Assembly: GCF_000152825.2 (NCBI RefSeq)
Contig: NC_014414.1
Location: forward strand, 2,513,501 to 2,577,500
Direction of reading: 5' to 3'
DNA: 64,000 nucleotides
From: Parvularcula bermudensis HTCC2503
GTDB taxonomy: Bacteria > Pseudomonadota > Alphaproteobacteria > Caulobacterales > Parvularculaceae
The notes beneath the pieces are model-generated. The model ran no database searches, was not told where the DNA came from, and saw nothing but the letters and a program-made list of their open reading frames with translations. Positions 43,314 to 52,969 of this stretch are shown piece after piece. The translations under genes were made by a program, and so were the position numbers. Positions within the stretch are counted from its first letter, which is position 1. Each line of letters opens with the position of its first letter.

Positions 43314-46300
43314 CTCGCCGGCGCGGAGGGACTGTGATCTGACGCAGGCCCGTACCACAAATTTTCACCCGTCGCTGGATGCGGCACACCGCTGGCCAGA
43401 TCGGGATGTCGTGGATCATCGGGACTTCCGCCATATTCGCCAATGATGGCGTCAATCCGCGCCAATTGCTCTCGCCAGAACTCACCATCACTTGTGCGCG
43501 ACAAATGAAAGATCCGCTGACGGAGCGCGGCCAGAGGCTTCTGGGTGAGCTCATAGCCCGATTGTCCGATCGGTTCGCGCAGTATGCATTGATCCGGGAG
43601 CATCTTGGCAACGAGACGCTTCCACGCATCCTCTCCTGATTTCACTGCGCGTTCCATGGCGATCTCGAAAAGTACGGGAGAGTCCAGCCCATCGACAATG
43701 CTGGAAAGCCGGGTAAGGCGCGCGTCACCGTCAGACCGGGTGAGCAGATCGTCGACAAGTGCCACGAACCGCTCAGGCTTCTTGGCGAGATACTCGGAAA
43801 GCGCATTGGGCCCGTGCCCAAAAAAATGGAGATGCCGGCCATGTCGACCGTTCATCGCGTCTTCGAGAAGGGTTTCAAGCGCACGATCAGAACCGATGCG
43901 AAAAAGAGCGTTCACTCTTGCATAGGTGCCCTCCTCATCCGAACCTTGCGCTGCAAGAGCTTCGACCGTATCCATCTCGACATCTTTATCATCGGCAATG
44001 ACGCCGCCGACATAATCGCGTACGCGCCAGCGTTTGACAGATTCAGGGTATTTTTCGATCCGGCGCACGAGTTCCATCGGATCGTCGCAGCGGCTCAGCA
44101 TCTCAAGCCACGGCCGCAATATGTAGAAGTCGTTGTCTGGTCGCCACTTTTGAGAAAAATACCTATCTTCAGCGGCGTCGAGGCCGCGGGTGATCCACGC
44201 GGCTTTGAGCGGATGCCCGGTGTGAGATAGCGCCTCCAGTAATTCCGAGGCCTTTCCAGGCTCAGGATTCCGCTCGATCACGTCCCAGATTTCCCGAATC
44301 CTCGGCCCGCAATCCATCCAGGCTGCAGACGTCGCCAGCTGACGAATGCGCGACCATCCCCCTTCGGATTGCACATCAATCTCGGCAACTCGGTCGAGCA
44401 GCCTTGCCGCGACGGGGTGACATTGCTGCGTTTCCGGGCGTTCGATCCAGGCTCGCCGCCGTCGCCTGAGAAGCTCATTGCTGGGGCCCCCAAGTACTCT
44501 GCCCTTATCGACAATGTCCGCAGTCCTGAACGGCGCATAAGGACGAAGTGCAATGGCTGCGGAGATCTCAAAGCGCTCATCGCCAAAATAGTCCAACAAA
44601 ATGTTGCACGTCTCCGGTGACCGAAGCTCGTAGAAGGCCTGCCTCATGAGATTGTCGTAATACATTTGAGCGGTGCTGCGTCTTCTTCGCGCTGGCGGAA
44701 GACGGAGGAACTCCGCCTGCTCGGCTTGGTGCTGATTAAGCTCGGTATCGAGAAGCTCTTTCAACAAAGACAGATCCTGCAGTCTGCCAATTCTAGCAAC
44801 CGCCCGAGCACCGTCTGCGAGCCATTCCCGGGACCGGTTCGGGTCGTCCAACACGGCGCGGCACCATCGGCGCGCTTGAAGACCAAGTGCAAGCTGCTGA
44901 AGACCTGTGGGCTTAAGACCACCTTGCTCCGGATACGAATCACCCTTCCACCACAAGACAAAATCGAACAGGATCGATGCCTCGCCCCCTGACCGGGCGC
45001 TGGTATTGATAAGTACGCGGATGAGCGTGTCGTGATCAGCCCGTGCGAGATAGTCTCGTATCCGCACAATCTCCCGCCACAAAGGCGCAGCTTCTTGCCG
45101 GGACAGTCCCTGCATCTGATTTCGCAGGTCGAACGCGCGCCTGATCAGCTGCCGCAAGCTTCCCGCCTTCAGCAGTCGGGTTAGCCCCGCTGTATTGTGG
45201 ACATCCTCTTCTTGTTCGCCGAGAAGGCGCAGGAGCCGCTGCTCGTCACGCTCTGACAAGTCCCGGACATAGTCTTCGGGCCGGTAGATGCGGTTGCCGT
45301 CGAAGTACCGGCGCAACATTACATCCGAAAGGAGGTCGGGCGCGATTTCCCTGAACCGGGACGCGAACCAGTGCCGATTTTCCTTGTCCTTTTCATCTAG
45401 ATCGAGGCCGGCCTTGATATCCTCCTGAGTGAGAGGTTCTCCGGTCATCGCACACCAGGTCAGTTTTGCTCTTAGGGCATGCGATGGGTCGTCCGCTCTA
45501 ATCTGCCGAATAAGAGCTGGCTCGTAGATATCCCGGGCTTTTTCGGCAGCCAAAGCGCTGACCCGGGAGTCGAGCGCCCAACGACTCCAATGATCGTCGG
45601 AGAATTTTTCGAAGAGCTCGCGGGCCAACTCACTTCGGCGGCGATAATGAAGTTCGTCCAGAACGAAGCCAAGGGCATCCGATTTCGGCTCGCCGAGCGC
45701 AAGCTCAAGGCCACTTCTGAGGCCCACCTCGCCTCCCATATAGCAAAGATCGTGGATAACACTTCTACGGGTTTCTTCCGGAAGCGTCCTAAACCGGTCC
45801 CTCCAGCCAGTTCCGAGGATCGCCGGATTGAAGGGACGCCTGCCCGTCAAGCCGCCGCGGCGGCGGTGATCGTCATTCTGTTCGAGATCCTTCCAGATCC
45901 GTTCCGAAAAATCCGCCCGTCCTGTGCTGATCATGAAGTCAAATAAGGCTTCAGGATCGGTTTCCTCGGCCCATTCGTCGACAAAGGATGTGATCGCGCC
46001 AGAAATGCTCTGCCAGGCTTCATTTCCAAGCACGCCAATCAGTTTGCCGGCGAAGGCGACATCGACGCCGCACATCTCCATCAGGAACCTCTGCAATCCA
46101 GGAGAAGCCGGGCCGTCCTGAGACATTTGTTCAACGGCGATTTCAAGTGCGCCCTCCCATGATCGCTGATTTCCCAGCGCACCGATTGCCTTGCACGGCG
46201 TATTGCCATCCGCGGAACAGGCCTCGATTTCAAAGGCAACCCGGGATGATGCGAACCAGTCTCTGAGCATCTGATGATCGAAAGCGAGTGTTCTTGCACC

Positions 46301-47800
46301 ACTATCTTCGTCGACATGAACAAAGGACTGGAGGCTTATTTCCTCCAGTATCGTTTGGGTGTCTGCCCCAAACGCCGCTACGCCAGATCGCTTCCTGAAG
46401 GGCTCGATGATTTCGCTGACCCGTGACCATGACAGATCTAGGCGATTTGTTTCGACCATTTCGTTGGCAAGTGCTTCCAGCAGTTCGCGAAGAACTTCTA
46501 TGCGTTCAGCAGGCGCGCCGGTACGTTGCAGCATCCTCGCAAACTCTTCATCAACGAAGGCTCCAATAAGGGCTGCCGCCGTTTGTGGAATGTCCCTGTC
46601 GGAATCACTCCACGGCAGGCGGGCGAATATGCTGAGAAAGAAGGGCGTTCCGAGCACGCGCCGCAGCGCCGGTCTCTGCTGAGCATACCGTAGCGCCGTA
46701 ACGCCTGACTCGCCCGCAACCTCTCGAACAAAATGCTCCCGGTCAGCGTAGGACAGGCGATCGAGATCGAATTGCGCCTTTGGCGGAACGGGGAGCGGGA
46801 ACCAGGACGGGCGCGTCGCAAAGCAAAGCGGCGCATGTTCATAATCCTGATGAAAGTGGCTGATCGCATCCCGGACTGTCTTACGATCAGCAGGCGGCAG
46901 CTCATTCCATCCATCGAACAGGATGACCAAGTCACCTGCCCGCGCCAGCGCAGCGAGATCAGCATATGTTACCTTGTGTTCCATGAACGCATCGCGTTTT
47001 GCGATTGCCTCGAATACGTCAGATTTGAGCGCAACTTCTGCCATCGGCAAAACGATCACAGCCGTGTTCTCAGAAGCGGTCTCAATTGCGTCTGCCAGAA
47101 GGAACAGTGTTGTCGACTTGCCGGCGCCGGCGAGATCAACGATGGAGGCAACCCATTGTGGCGCAAAGAGTGCAGCAACGTCCGGCATCAGAAGTGTCTC
47201 GGCGCCGTCTTCGCGAACACGTTCGAGTCGCCGCGGGATAATAGGGCCGGATTGGTGAACGCGATCTAGCCGTTTGGCGCGATCTTGGCGTGACGCTAGG
47301 CGAACGCGATCGAGTACAGCGGACAGGCGTCGGTCGGGCACCAGCTCGCCAACAAGCAAATCCAGTTTTGCTTCCTGGAGGTAAATGGCGAGCGCCTGCC
47401 TATGTTGCGACAGTGGCGGTTTGCTCCAAAGCTCGTCGTCGAGAATACCCGCCAGGCGAGCCGCCAAGGACTCGGATAAGCCTGTATCTCGCGCTATCCG
47501 GGCGGACAGCGCCTCTCTCAATGGCTGCATCCCGGTCCCAGCGGTCCGCCGATGAAGCGTTTCCAGCGCGACCGTGAACACAAGCGGTTGATGCTGCTGG
47601 ATCGTCTCGCTGACGATCTTCCAGTCCTCGGCTGCAAGCTCTGATTTCAGCCGATCTTCAGAGCGTTCGAGCGCAGATGTGATTGCGCGATTGAGTTCAA
47701 TTTCGGAAAGGACGTTCTTGAGCGGCGTAGACAATGCATCGAGGAGTTTGCCGGCCGTCCATCCGAGCCCCGCTGATCCGATTGCACCTTCCACCGTCAT
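43310..47800 (-). CDS. NACHT-type STAND ATPase, probable defence sensor
   Basis: A 1496-residue protein. An N-terminal helical region of about 200 residues shows no nuclease or TIR motif that I recognise. The NACHT domain follows, with Walker A LAGAGKSTT (about 223-231) and Walker B LVILFDGWNELP (about 291-302), then winged-helix-like segments. About 950 residues of helical, HEAT-like C-terminal sequence suit a ligand sensor. Bacterial NACHT proteins of this layout detect phage proteins and trigger abortive responses. It stands alone on the minus strand in the trb backbone. Confidence 0.8.
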   Translation of the reverse strand: MTVEGAIGSAGLGWTAGKLLDALSTPLKNVLSEIELNRAITSALERSEDRLKSELAAEDWKIVSETIQQHQPLVFTVALETLHRRTAGTGMQPLREALSARIARDTGLSESLAARLAGILDDELWSKPPLSQHRQALAIYLQEAKLDLLVGELVPDRRLSAVLDRVRLASRQDRAKRLDRVHQSGPIIPRRLERVREDGAETLLMPDVAALFAPQWVASIVDLAGAGKSTTLFLLADAIETASENTAVIVLPMAEVALKSDVFEAIAKRDAFMEHKVTYADLAALARAGDLVILFDGWNELPPADRKTVRDAISHFHQDYEHAPLCFATRPSWFPLPVPPKAQFDLDRLSYADREHFVREVAGESGVTALRYAQQRPALRRVLGTPFFLSIFARLPWSDSDRDIPQTAAALIGAFVDEEFARMLQRTGAPAERIEVLRELLEALANEMVETNRLDLSWSRVSEIIEPFRKRSGVAAFGADTQTILEEISLQSFVHVDEDSGARTLAFDHQMLRDWFASSRVAFEIEACSADGNTPCKAIGALGNQRSWEGALEIAVEQMSQDGPASPGLQRFLMEMCGVDVAFAGKLIGVLGNEAWQSISGAITSFVDEWAEETDPEALFDFMISTGRADFSERIWKDLEQNDDHRRRGGLTGRRPFNPAILGTGWRDRFRTLPEETRRSVIHDLCYMGGEVGLRSGLELALGEPKSDALGFVLDELHYRRRSELARELFEKFSDDHWSRWALDSRVSALAAEKARDIYEPALIRQIRADDPSHALRAKLTWCAMTGEPLTQEDIKAGLDLDEKDKENRHWFASRFREIAPDLLSDVMLRRYFDGNRIYRPEDYVRDLSERDEQRLLRLLGEQEEDVHNTAGLTRLLKAGSLRQLIRRAFDLRNQMQGLSRQEAAPLWREIVRIRDYLARADHDTLIRVLINTSARSGGEASILFDFVLWWKGDSYPEQGGLKPTGLQQLALGLQARRWCRAVLDDPNRSREWLADGARAVARIGRLQDLSLLKELLDTELNQHQAEQAEFLRLPPARRRRSTAQMYYDNLMRQAFYELRSPETCNILLDYFGDERFEISAAIALRPYAPFRTADIVDKGRVLGGPSNELLRRRRRAWIERPETQQCHPVAARLLDRVAEIDVQSEGGWSRIRQLATSAAWMDCGPRIREIWDVIERNPEPGKASELLEALSHTGHPLKAAWITRGLDAAEDRYFSQKWRPDNDFYILRPWLEMLSRCDDPMELVRRIEKYPESVKRWRVRDYVGGVIADDKDVEMDTVEALAAQGSDEEGTYARVNALFRIGSDRALETLLEDAMNGRHGRHLHFFGHGPNALSEYLAKKPERFVALVDDLLTRSDGDARLTRLSSIVDGLDSPVLFEIAMERAVKSGEDAWKRLVAKMLPDQCILREPIGQSGYELTQKPLAALRQRIFHLSRTSDGEFWREQLARIDAIIGEYGGSPDDPRHPDLASGVPHPATGENLWYGPASDHSPSAPAS

Positions 47801-48226
47801 TTATGCTCGCGTCCGTTCTGGGTAATGAAACACATCCGTACTTCGAGTCTGCTTTCATTCGAATGGCCACAAACCGGCAACAACAGTATGAGGGACACGT
47901 TTCAGGATTTAACAATGTTGATGCAGTCTTATCCTTATCATTGAATGCAGCAGCATCGTCTTTGCCTCAACCGGATAGAGACACTTATTGTCTTCCCTTG
48001 ATGCGATCGAGAACGGCAGTCCTGCCGCGCGGCAATAAATGCCGAGGCGCTTGCCTAGGCCGATCTTGCCTTCCAGCCCGATATCAATCTCTGCGGCGCT
48101 ATGTGAATTGCCCTTCTGCGTCCTCGGACTTCCCGCAGGCGCCTTTCGTGTCCTCCGGCCCCAACTGTGCGGCAGCATTTGATGCCCTGATGCTGGTCCC
48201 ATCACCGATGAGGACCACGCCTAACC
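47801..48226. other. Gap between NACHT gene and trbB with a transposase remnant
   Basis: The promoter of the NACHT gene should lie at 47801-47900, in an AT-richer stretch. On the minus strand at about 48080-48210 a broken frame reads GDGTSIRASNAAAQLG and EDTKGACGKS, like the D-T-x-RA region of IS5-type transposases, with stops after it. No intact gene is present. Confidence 0.35.
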
Positions 48227-49207
48227 ATGTCTGCCCTGCCCCAGCCCAGCGAGACCGAGACCCGCCGTACAGCTATGCTCCGCACGGCCTTCGACGGTCC
48301 AGTTGGGGCAGCGCTGGCGGCGCCTGACACGATCGAGATCCTCGCCAATCCTGACGGCTCGGTCTGGGTCGAGAAGGCAGGTTTCGGATTGCGCCGGGCA
48401 TCCGAGACGCTGGGCCGTGCCGAGCGCGAGCGGATCATCCGGCTGGTCGCGTCCTCCGTCGGTGAGGTCTGCGACCGGGCGTCTCCGATTGTGTCGGCCG
48501 AACTGCCTGGCTCCGGCGAGCGGTTCGAAGGCATCCTGCCGCCCGTTTCCGAGGCGCCCTGCTTTGCGATCCGCAAGCCGGCAGGCCAACCGATCGCGCT
48601 GGATACCTATGTCGAAACAGGCGCGCTGACGCCGGCGCTTTGTGTCGGGCTTCGGCAGGCACTTGAAGACCGGCTCAACATTGTTGTTGCGGGCGGCACG
48701 TCATCGGGCAAGACGACCTTTGCCAATGCATTGCTGTCCGAACCGGCCTTGGCTGAAGACCGGATCGTCATTCTGGAAGACACGCGCGAGCTCCGCTGCT
48801 CCGCCGAAAATGTGACGCAGCTCAGGACGCATCGGTCCGGCATCACGCTTCGCGATCTTGTCCGCTCCACCATGCGGCTTCGGCCTGACCGGATCATTGT
48901 CGGCGAGGTCCGCGGCGGCGAAGCCCTCGACCTCCTCAAGGCCTGGAATACCGGCCATCCGGGCGGGATCACCACGCTGCATGCGAATTCCGCCTCCGGC
49001 GCACTGACCCGGCTCGAACAGCTGGTCGAGGAAGCAACGACCGCCCTTCCCCATGCCCTGATCGGCGAGGCGGTCGATGTGATCGTCTTCATGTCCCGCG
49101 CAAGCGGCGCCCGCCGCGTCGAGCAGGCGCTCCGGATTACCGGCTTTGACGGCACTGAATACCGGACCGAGCCGCTCGCCGCCCCCTTTCTCAACATCGT
49201 CAATTAA
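48227..49207 (+). CDS. trbB: Conjugation ATPase TrbB (VirB11-like)
   Basis: A 326-residue hexameric secretion ATPase with Walker A GGTSSGKTT (156-164) and the Walker B/Asp box region LRPDRIIVGEVRGGEALDLL. It powers pilus assembly and DNA transfer from the cytoplasmic face. First gene of the trb operon. Confidence 0.95.
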   Translation: MSALPQPSETETRRTAMLRTAFDGPVGAALAAPDTIEILANPDGSVWVEKAGFGLRRASETLGRAERERIIRLVASSVGEVCDRASPIVSAELPGSGERFEGILPPVSEAPCFAIRKPAGQPIALDTYVETGALTPALCVGLRQALEDRLNIVVAGGTSSGKTTFANALLSEPALAEDRIVILEDTRELRCSAENVTQLRTHRSGITLRDLVRSTMRLRPDRIIVGEVRGGEALDLLKAWNTGHPGGITTLHANSASGALTRLEQLVEEATTALPHALIGEAVDVIVFMSRASGARRVEQALRITGFDGTEYRTEPLAAPFLNIVN

Positions 49208-49219
49208 GGAGACCGACGC

Positions 49220-49552
49220 ATGTTCTACGACCAGATCAAGGCCCTCAACCGGTCGCTTCAGGCCGGCGTGCTGCTGACCTCGGTGAGCGTGCTGTCACTG
49301 CCGGCCCATGCCGCCGGCACCGGCATGCCCTGGGAAGGCCCGCTCGACCAGATCCTGCAATCCATCGAAGGCCCTGTCGCCCGGATCGTGGCGGTGATCA
49401 TCATCACGCTCACCGGCCTGACACTCGCCTTCGGGGAGACGTCCGGCGGGTTCCGCAAGCTGATCCAGATCGTGTTCGGCCTGTCGATCGCCTTTGCGGC
49501 GACCAGCTTCTTCCTGACCTTCTTCTCCTTCGGCGGCGGCGCGGTGCTCTAG
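49220..49552 (+). CDS. trbC: Pilin TrbC (VirB2-like)
   Basis: A 110-residue precursor with a long signal (cleavage near AHAAG) and two hydrophobic helices. The conjugative pilin; TraF is the likely maturation peptidase. Its stop overlaps the trbD GTG by one base. Confidence 0.92.
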   Translation: MFYDQIKALNRSLQAGVLLTSVSVLSLPAHAAGTGMPWEGPLDQILQSIEGPVARIVAVIIITLTGLTLAFGETSGGFRKLIQIVFGLSIAFAATSFFLTFFSFGGGAVL

Positions 49553-49806
49553 TGCTGGACGGCTACGAGATCCCCCTCCACCGCTCGCTTGCCGAGCCCA
49601 TCCTGATGGCGGGCGCGCCGCGCTCGGCCGCCATTGCCATCGGGACGATTGCAGCAGCTTTGGCCCTCGGCCTCCGGCTCTGGATACCGGGCCTCGTCGT
49701 CTGGGTGGCGGGGCACTCGCTCGCTGTCCTCATGGCCCGGTCCGACCCGGACTTCCTGGCCGTCGCAATCCGGTCGGCCCGCCATAAGGAACACCTTTCA
49801 TGCTGA
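49552..49806 (+). CDS. trbD: TrbD (VirB3-like) inner-membrane protein
   Basis: An 84-residue protein with EIPLHRSLAEPILMAGAPR followed by two membrane helices, typical of TrbD/VirB3. GTG start coupled to trbC; it overlaps trbE by seven bases. Confidence 0.9.
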   Translation: MLDGYEIPLHRSLAEPILMAGAPRSAAIAIGTIAAALALGLRLWIPGLVVWVAGHSLAVLMARSDPDFLAVAIRSARHKEHLSC

Positions 49807-52238
49807 ACCTCTCTGAATACGCGACCCGGCAGGCCAGTCTTGCCGATTTCCTCCCCTGGGCGTGCCTGGTCGCGCCGGGCGTCGTCCTCAACAAGGACGG
49901 CGCCTTCCAGACCAGCTTCCGCTATAGGGGCCCCGACCTTGAAAGCTCGACGGAAGCCGAACTCGTTGCGGTCACCGCTCGGGTCAATAATGTGCTCCGC
50001 CGGTTCGGGTCCGGCTGGGCGCTCTTCTTCGAAGCGGTGCGGGCGGAAGCGGTCTCGCTGGAAGAGAGTGAGTTTGCATGCGCTGCCGCCTGGCTGATCG
50101 AGCAGGAACGCCGCGCAGCCGCCGAGGAGACCGGCGCCCGCTTCGAGAGCGCCTATTACCTCACACTACTCTGGCTGCCGCCCGCCGATGCGACGGGGCA
50201 GGCCGAAAAGGCCCTGATCGAGCGGCCCGAAAAGCGTGACGGCGAGGACTGGCGCCAGCGGCTGGAGCACTTCCAGACACGCGCGGCGCAGACACTCGAT
50301 TTGCTGTCGACTGCATTGGACGAGATCCATCCGCTCTCGGATGAAGAGACCCTCACCTACCTTCATGCTTGCATCTCGTCGAAGCGGCATGCCGTGTCGG
50401 TTCCGGAACTGCCGGTCTTTCTCGATGCGGTGCTGGCCGATGAGAGTTTTGCGGGCGGGCTCGAGCCGCGGATTGGCGAGGCGCATCTAGCGACGCTGAC
50501 CCTGCTTGGCTTTCCGGCCTCGACCCTGCCCGGCATGCTGGATGAGCTGAACCGGCTTGGCTTCTCCTATCGCTGGACGACGCGCTATATCGCGATGGAC
50601 AAGGCCGAGGCCGAAAAGCTCCTCGCCAAGAAGCGCCGGCACTGGTTCGCCAAGCGCAAATCCGTTGGAGCCGTCCTTCGAGAGACGCTTTTCAACGAAC
50701 AAGCCGCGCTTCTCGACAATGATGCCGACAACAAGGCGGCCGATGCCGATGCGGCGTTGCAGGAGCTTGGCTCTGATCTTGTCTCCTATGGCTATGTCAC
50801 CACCACGCTGACCTTAATGGGGTCCTCGCGTGAGGAAGTCGAGGAGCGCACCCGCGCCGTCGAACGCGTGATCAATGGGCGCGGGTTCACGACGATCCGC
50901 GAGACGCTGAACGCCGTCGAAGCCTGGCTTGGCTCCCTGCCGGGACATGTCTATGCCAATGTCCGCCAGCCGATCCTGCATACGCTGAACCTTGCCCATC
51001 TTGTTCCGATATCTTCGGTCTGGGCGGGCGATGCCTGGAACGATCATCTGTCCGATCGCGCGCTAATCGAAGCGCAGACCGAAGGCACGACGCCGTTCCG
51101 GCTTAACATGCATGTCGGCGATGTCGGCCATACGCTGATCATTGGGCCGACAGGCTCCGGCAAATCGGTACTCCTGTCGCTGCTGGCGGCGCAATGGCAG
51201 CGCTATAGCGATGCGCAGGTGTTCCTCTTCGACAAGGGACGATCCGCGCGGGCGGTGACGCTCGCCATGGAAGGCACCTGGCTGCCGCTGGCGGGCGATG
51301 AGCGTCCGGCATTGCAACCGCTTCGGGATATCGACACCGACCGCGGCGCAAGCTTTGCCGCAGACTGGCTGCTCGGGCTGATCGAAGCCGAGGGCGTGAC
51401 CGTTACGCCGGACCTGAAGTCCGTCTTGTGGGACGCGGTGCGATCGCTGTCGTCAGCACCAGTCGCAGAGCGCACACTGACCGGGCTCAGCCTCATTCTG
51501 CAATCGGATAAGCTGAAAGCGGCGCTCCATCCGTACACGCTGGAAGGGGCCTATGGGCACCTACTCGACAGCGATGCGGAAGCCCTCGACCTTTCTGCGG
51601 TTGCCTGTTTCGAGATGGACGAGCTGATGCAGACGCCATCTGCGGTCGCGCCGGTCATCACCTATCTCTTCCACAGGCTGGAAGACCGGTTCTATGGCCG
51701 CCCGACCCTGCTCATTCTCGATGAAGCCTGGCTGTTCCTTGATCATCCGGTGTTCGCAGCGCGCCTCCGCGACTGGCTTAAGACGCTTCGGAAAAAGAAC
51801 GTCGCCGTCGTGTTTGCGACCCAGTCGCTTGCCGACATTGAAGGGGCGTCCATTGCGCCCGCCCTGATCGAATCCTGCCCGACAAGGATCTTCCTGCCGA
51901 ATGAGCGTGCGCTCGAACCCACTGCCCAGGCCATCTATCGCCGGTTCGGACTGAACGATCGCCAAATCGACATTCTCGCCAAGGCAATCCCGAAGCGGGA
52001 CTATTACTATACCTCGCCCCACGGCTGTCGGCTCTTCGAGCTTGGCGTTGGCGATGTCGCCCTTGCCTTTTGCGGCGCCGCTTCCCCCGCCGACCAGAAG
52101 CTCATGGATGGGCTTCTGGAAGCCGACGCGGAAACGGGCTTCGCCCGTGGCTGGCTGGAGTTGAAACAGCTCGGCTGGGCAGCCGACCTGCTGGCCGGAC
52201 AACCCGATGCACCCCTCCCCCAAATCGCCGCTGAATAG
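49800..52238 (+). CDS. trbE: Conjugation ATPase TrbE (VirB4-like)
   Basis: An 812-residue ATPase. N-terminal CagE/TrbE domain, Walker A IGPTGSGKSVLL (about 448-459) and Walker B PTLLILDEAWLFLDH. The largest motor of the channel; length normal for the family. Confidence 0.95.
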   Translation: MLNLSEYATRQASLADFLPWACLVAPGVVLNKDGAFQTSFRYRGPDLESSTEAELVAVTARVNNVLRRFGSGWALFFEAVRAEAVSLEESEFACAAAWLIEQERRAAAEETGARFESAYYLTLLWLPPADATGQAEKALIERPEKRDGEDWRQRLEHFQTRAAQTLDLLSTALDEIHPLSDEETLTYLHACISSKRHAVSVPELPVFLDAVLADESFAGGLEPRIGEAHLATLTLLGFPASTLPGMLDELNRLGFSYRWTTRYIAMDKAEAEKLLAKKRRHWFAKRKSVGAVLRETLFNEQAALLDNDADNKAADADAALQELGSDLVSYGYVTTTLTLMGSSREEVEERTRAVERVINGRGFTTIRETLNAVEAWLGSLPGHVYANVRQPILHTLNLAHLVPISSVWAGDAWNDHLSDRALIEAQTEGTTPFRLNMHVGDVGHTLIIGPTGSGKSVLLSLLAAQWQRYSDAQVFLFDKGRSARAVTLAMEGTWLPLAGDERPALQPLRDIDTDRGASFAADWLLGLIEAEGVTVTPDLKSVLWDAVRSLSSAPVAERTLTGLSLILQSDKLKAALHPYTLEGAYGHLLDSDAEALDLSAVACFEMDELMQTPSAVAPVITYLFHRLEDRFYGRPTLLILDEAWLFLDHPVFAARLRDWLKTLRKKNVAVVFATQSLADIEGASIAPALIESCPTRIFLPNERALEPTAQAIYRRFGLNDRQIDILAKAIPKRDYYYTSPHGCRLFELGVGDVALAFCGAASPADQKLMDGLLEADAETGFARGWLELKQLGWAADLLAGQPDAPLPQIAAE

Positions 52239-52249
52239 GAGCCCCAACC

Positions 52250-52963
52250 ATGAAAGCCCTTCTCTCCTCTGTCGCCCTAGCCGCCATTCCGCTATCGGGC
52301 CTTATTGCGCCGCCTGCCTCCGCGCAGTTGTTCGGCGGCGGCATTGTCTACGACCCGACCAATCATGCCGAGAACATCCTCCAGGCGGTGCGCGCCCTGC
52401 AGCAGATCGACAACCAGATCCGCCAGCTCACCCATGAAATCGACATGATCGAGAAGATGGCGCGCGACCTGGAAACGCTTCCTGTTGAGGTCGCGCGCGG
52501 CATTATTGCTGACCGCATCCGTAGAATTGAAGAGTTGATGCGCGAAGCCGACGGTATCGGCTACGGCGTCGAGGAGGTCGAACGCGAATACGAGGACCTC
52601 TATCCCGAAACCTATGGCGAGACGCCGCCTGCCAATGCTGTGCTGGTCGAGGATGCGCGGGTGCGCTGGCAGCAATCCCGCTCGGCGCACAAGCACACGC
52701 TGCTTATGGTCGCCGAGACGGTTCGCGACAATGAACGCGATGCCGAGGCGCTGACTGGTCTTGTCGAAGAGAGCCAGACCGCCGTCGGTAATCTCCAGGT
52801 CCTGCAGGCTGGCAACCAGATCGATGCCATGTCGGCACAGCAGCTGATGCAGATGGAAGCCATGATGGCCGCCCATTACCGCGCCGAGGCCCTCGACCGG
52901 GCGCGCGAGCTGGAAGAAGCCGAGCGCGGCCGCGCGCGCCTCCAAAGCTTCCTCGGGAACTAG
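52250..52963 (+). CDS. trbJ: TrbJ (VirB5-like) secreted protein
   Basis: A 237-residue protein with a signal peptide (PPASAQ) and long alpha helices (QIDNQIRQLTHEIDMIEKMA). A minor pilus component of the TrbJ/VirB5 family. It is followed six bases later by trbL, with no trbK between. Confidence 0.92.
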   Translation: MKALLSSVALAAIPLSGLIAPPASAQLFGGGIVYDPTNHAENILQAVRALQQIDNQIRQLTHEIDMIEKMARDLETLPVEVARGIIADRIRRIEELMREADGIGYGVEEVEREYEDLYPETYGETPPANAVLVEDARVRWQQSRSAHKHTLLMVAETVRDNERDAEALTGLVEESQTAVGNLQVLQAGNQIDAMSAQQLMQMEAMMAAHYRAEALDRARELEEAERGRARLQSFLGN

Positions 52964-52969
52964 ACCGCC

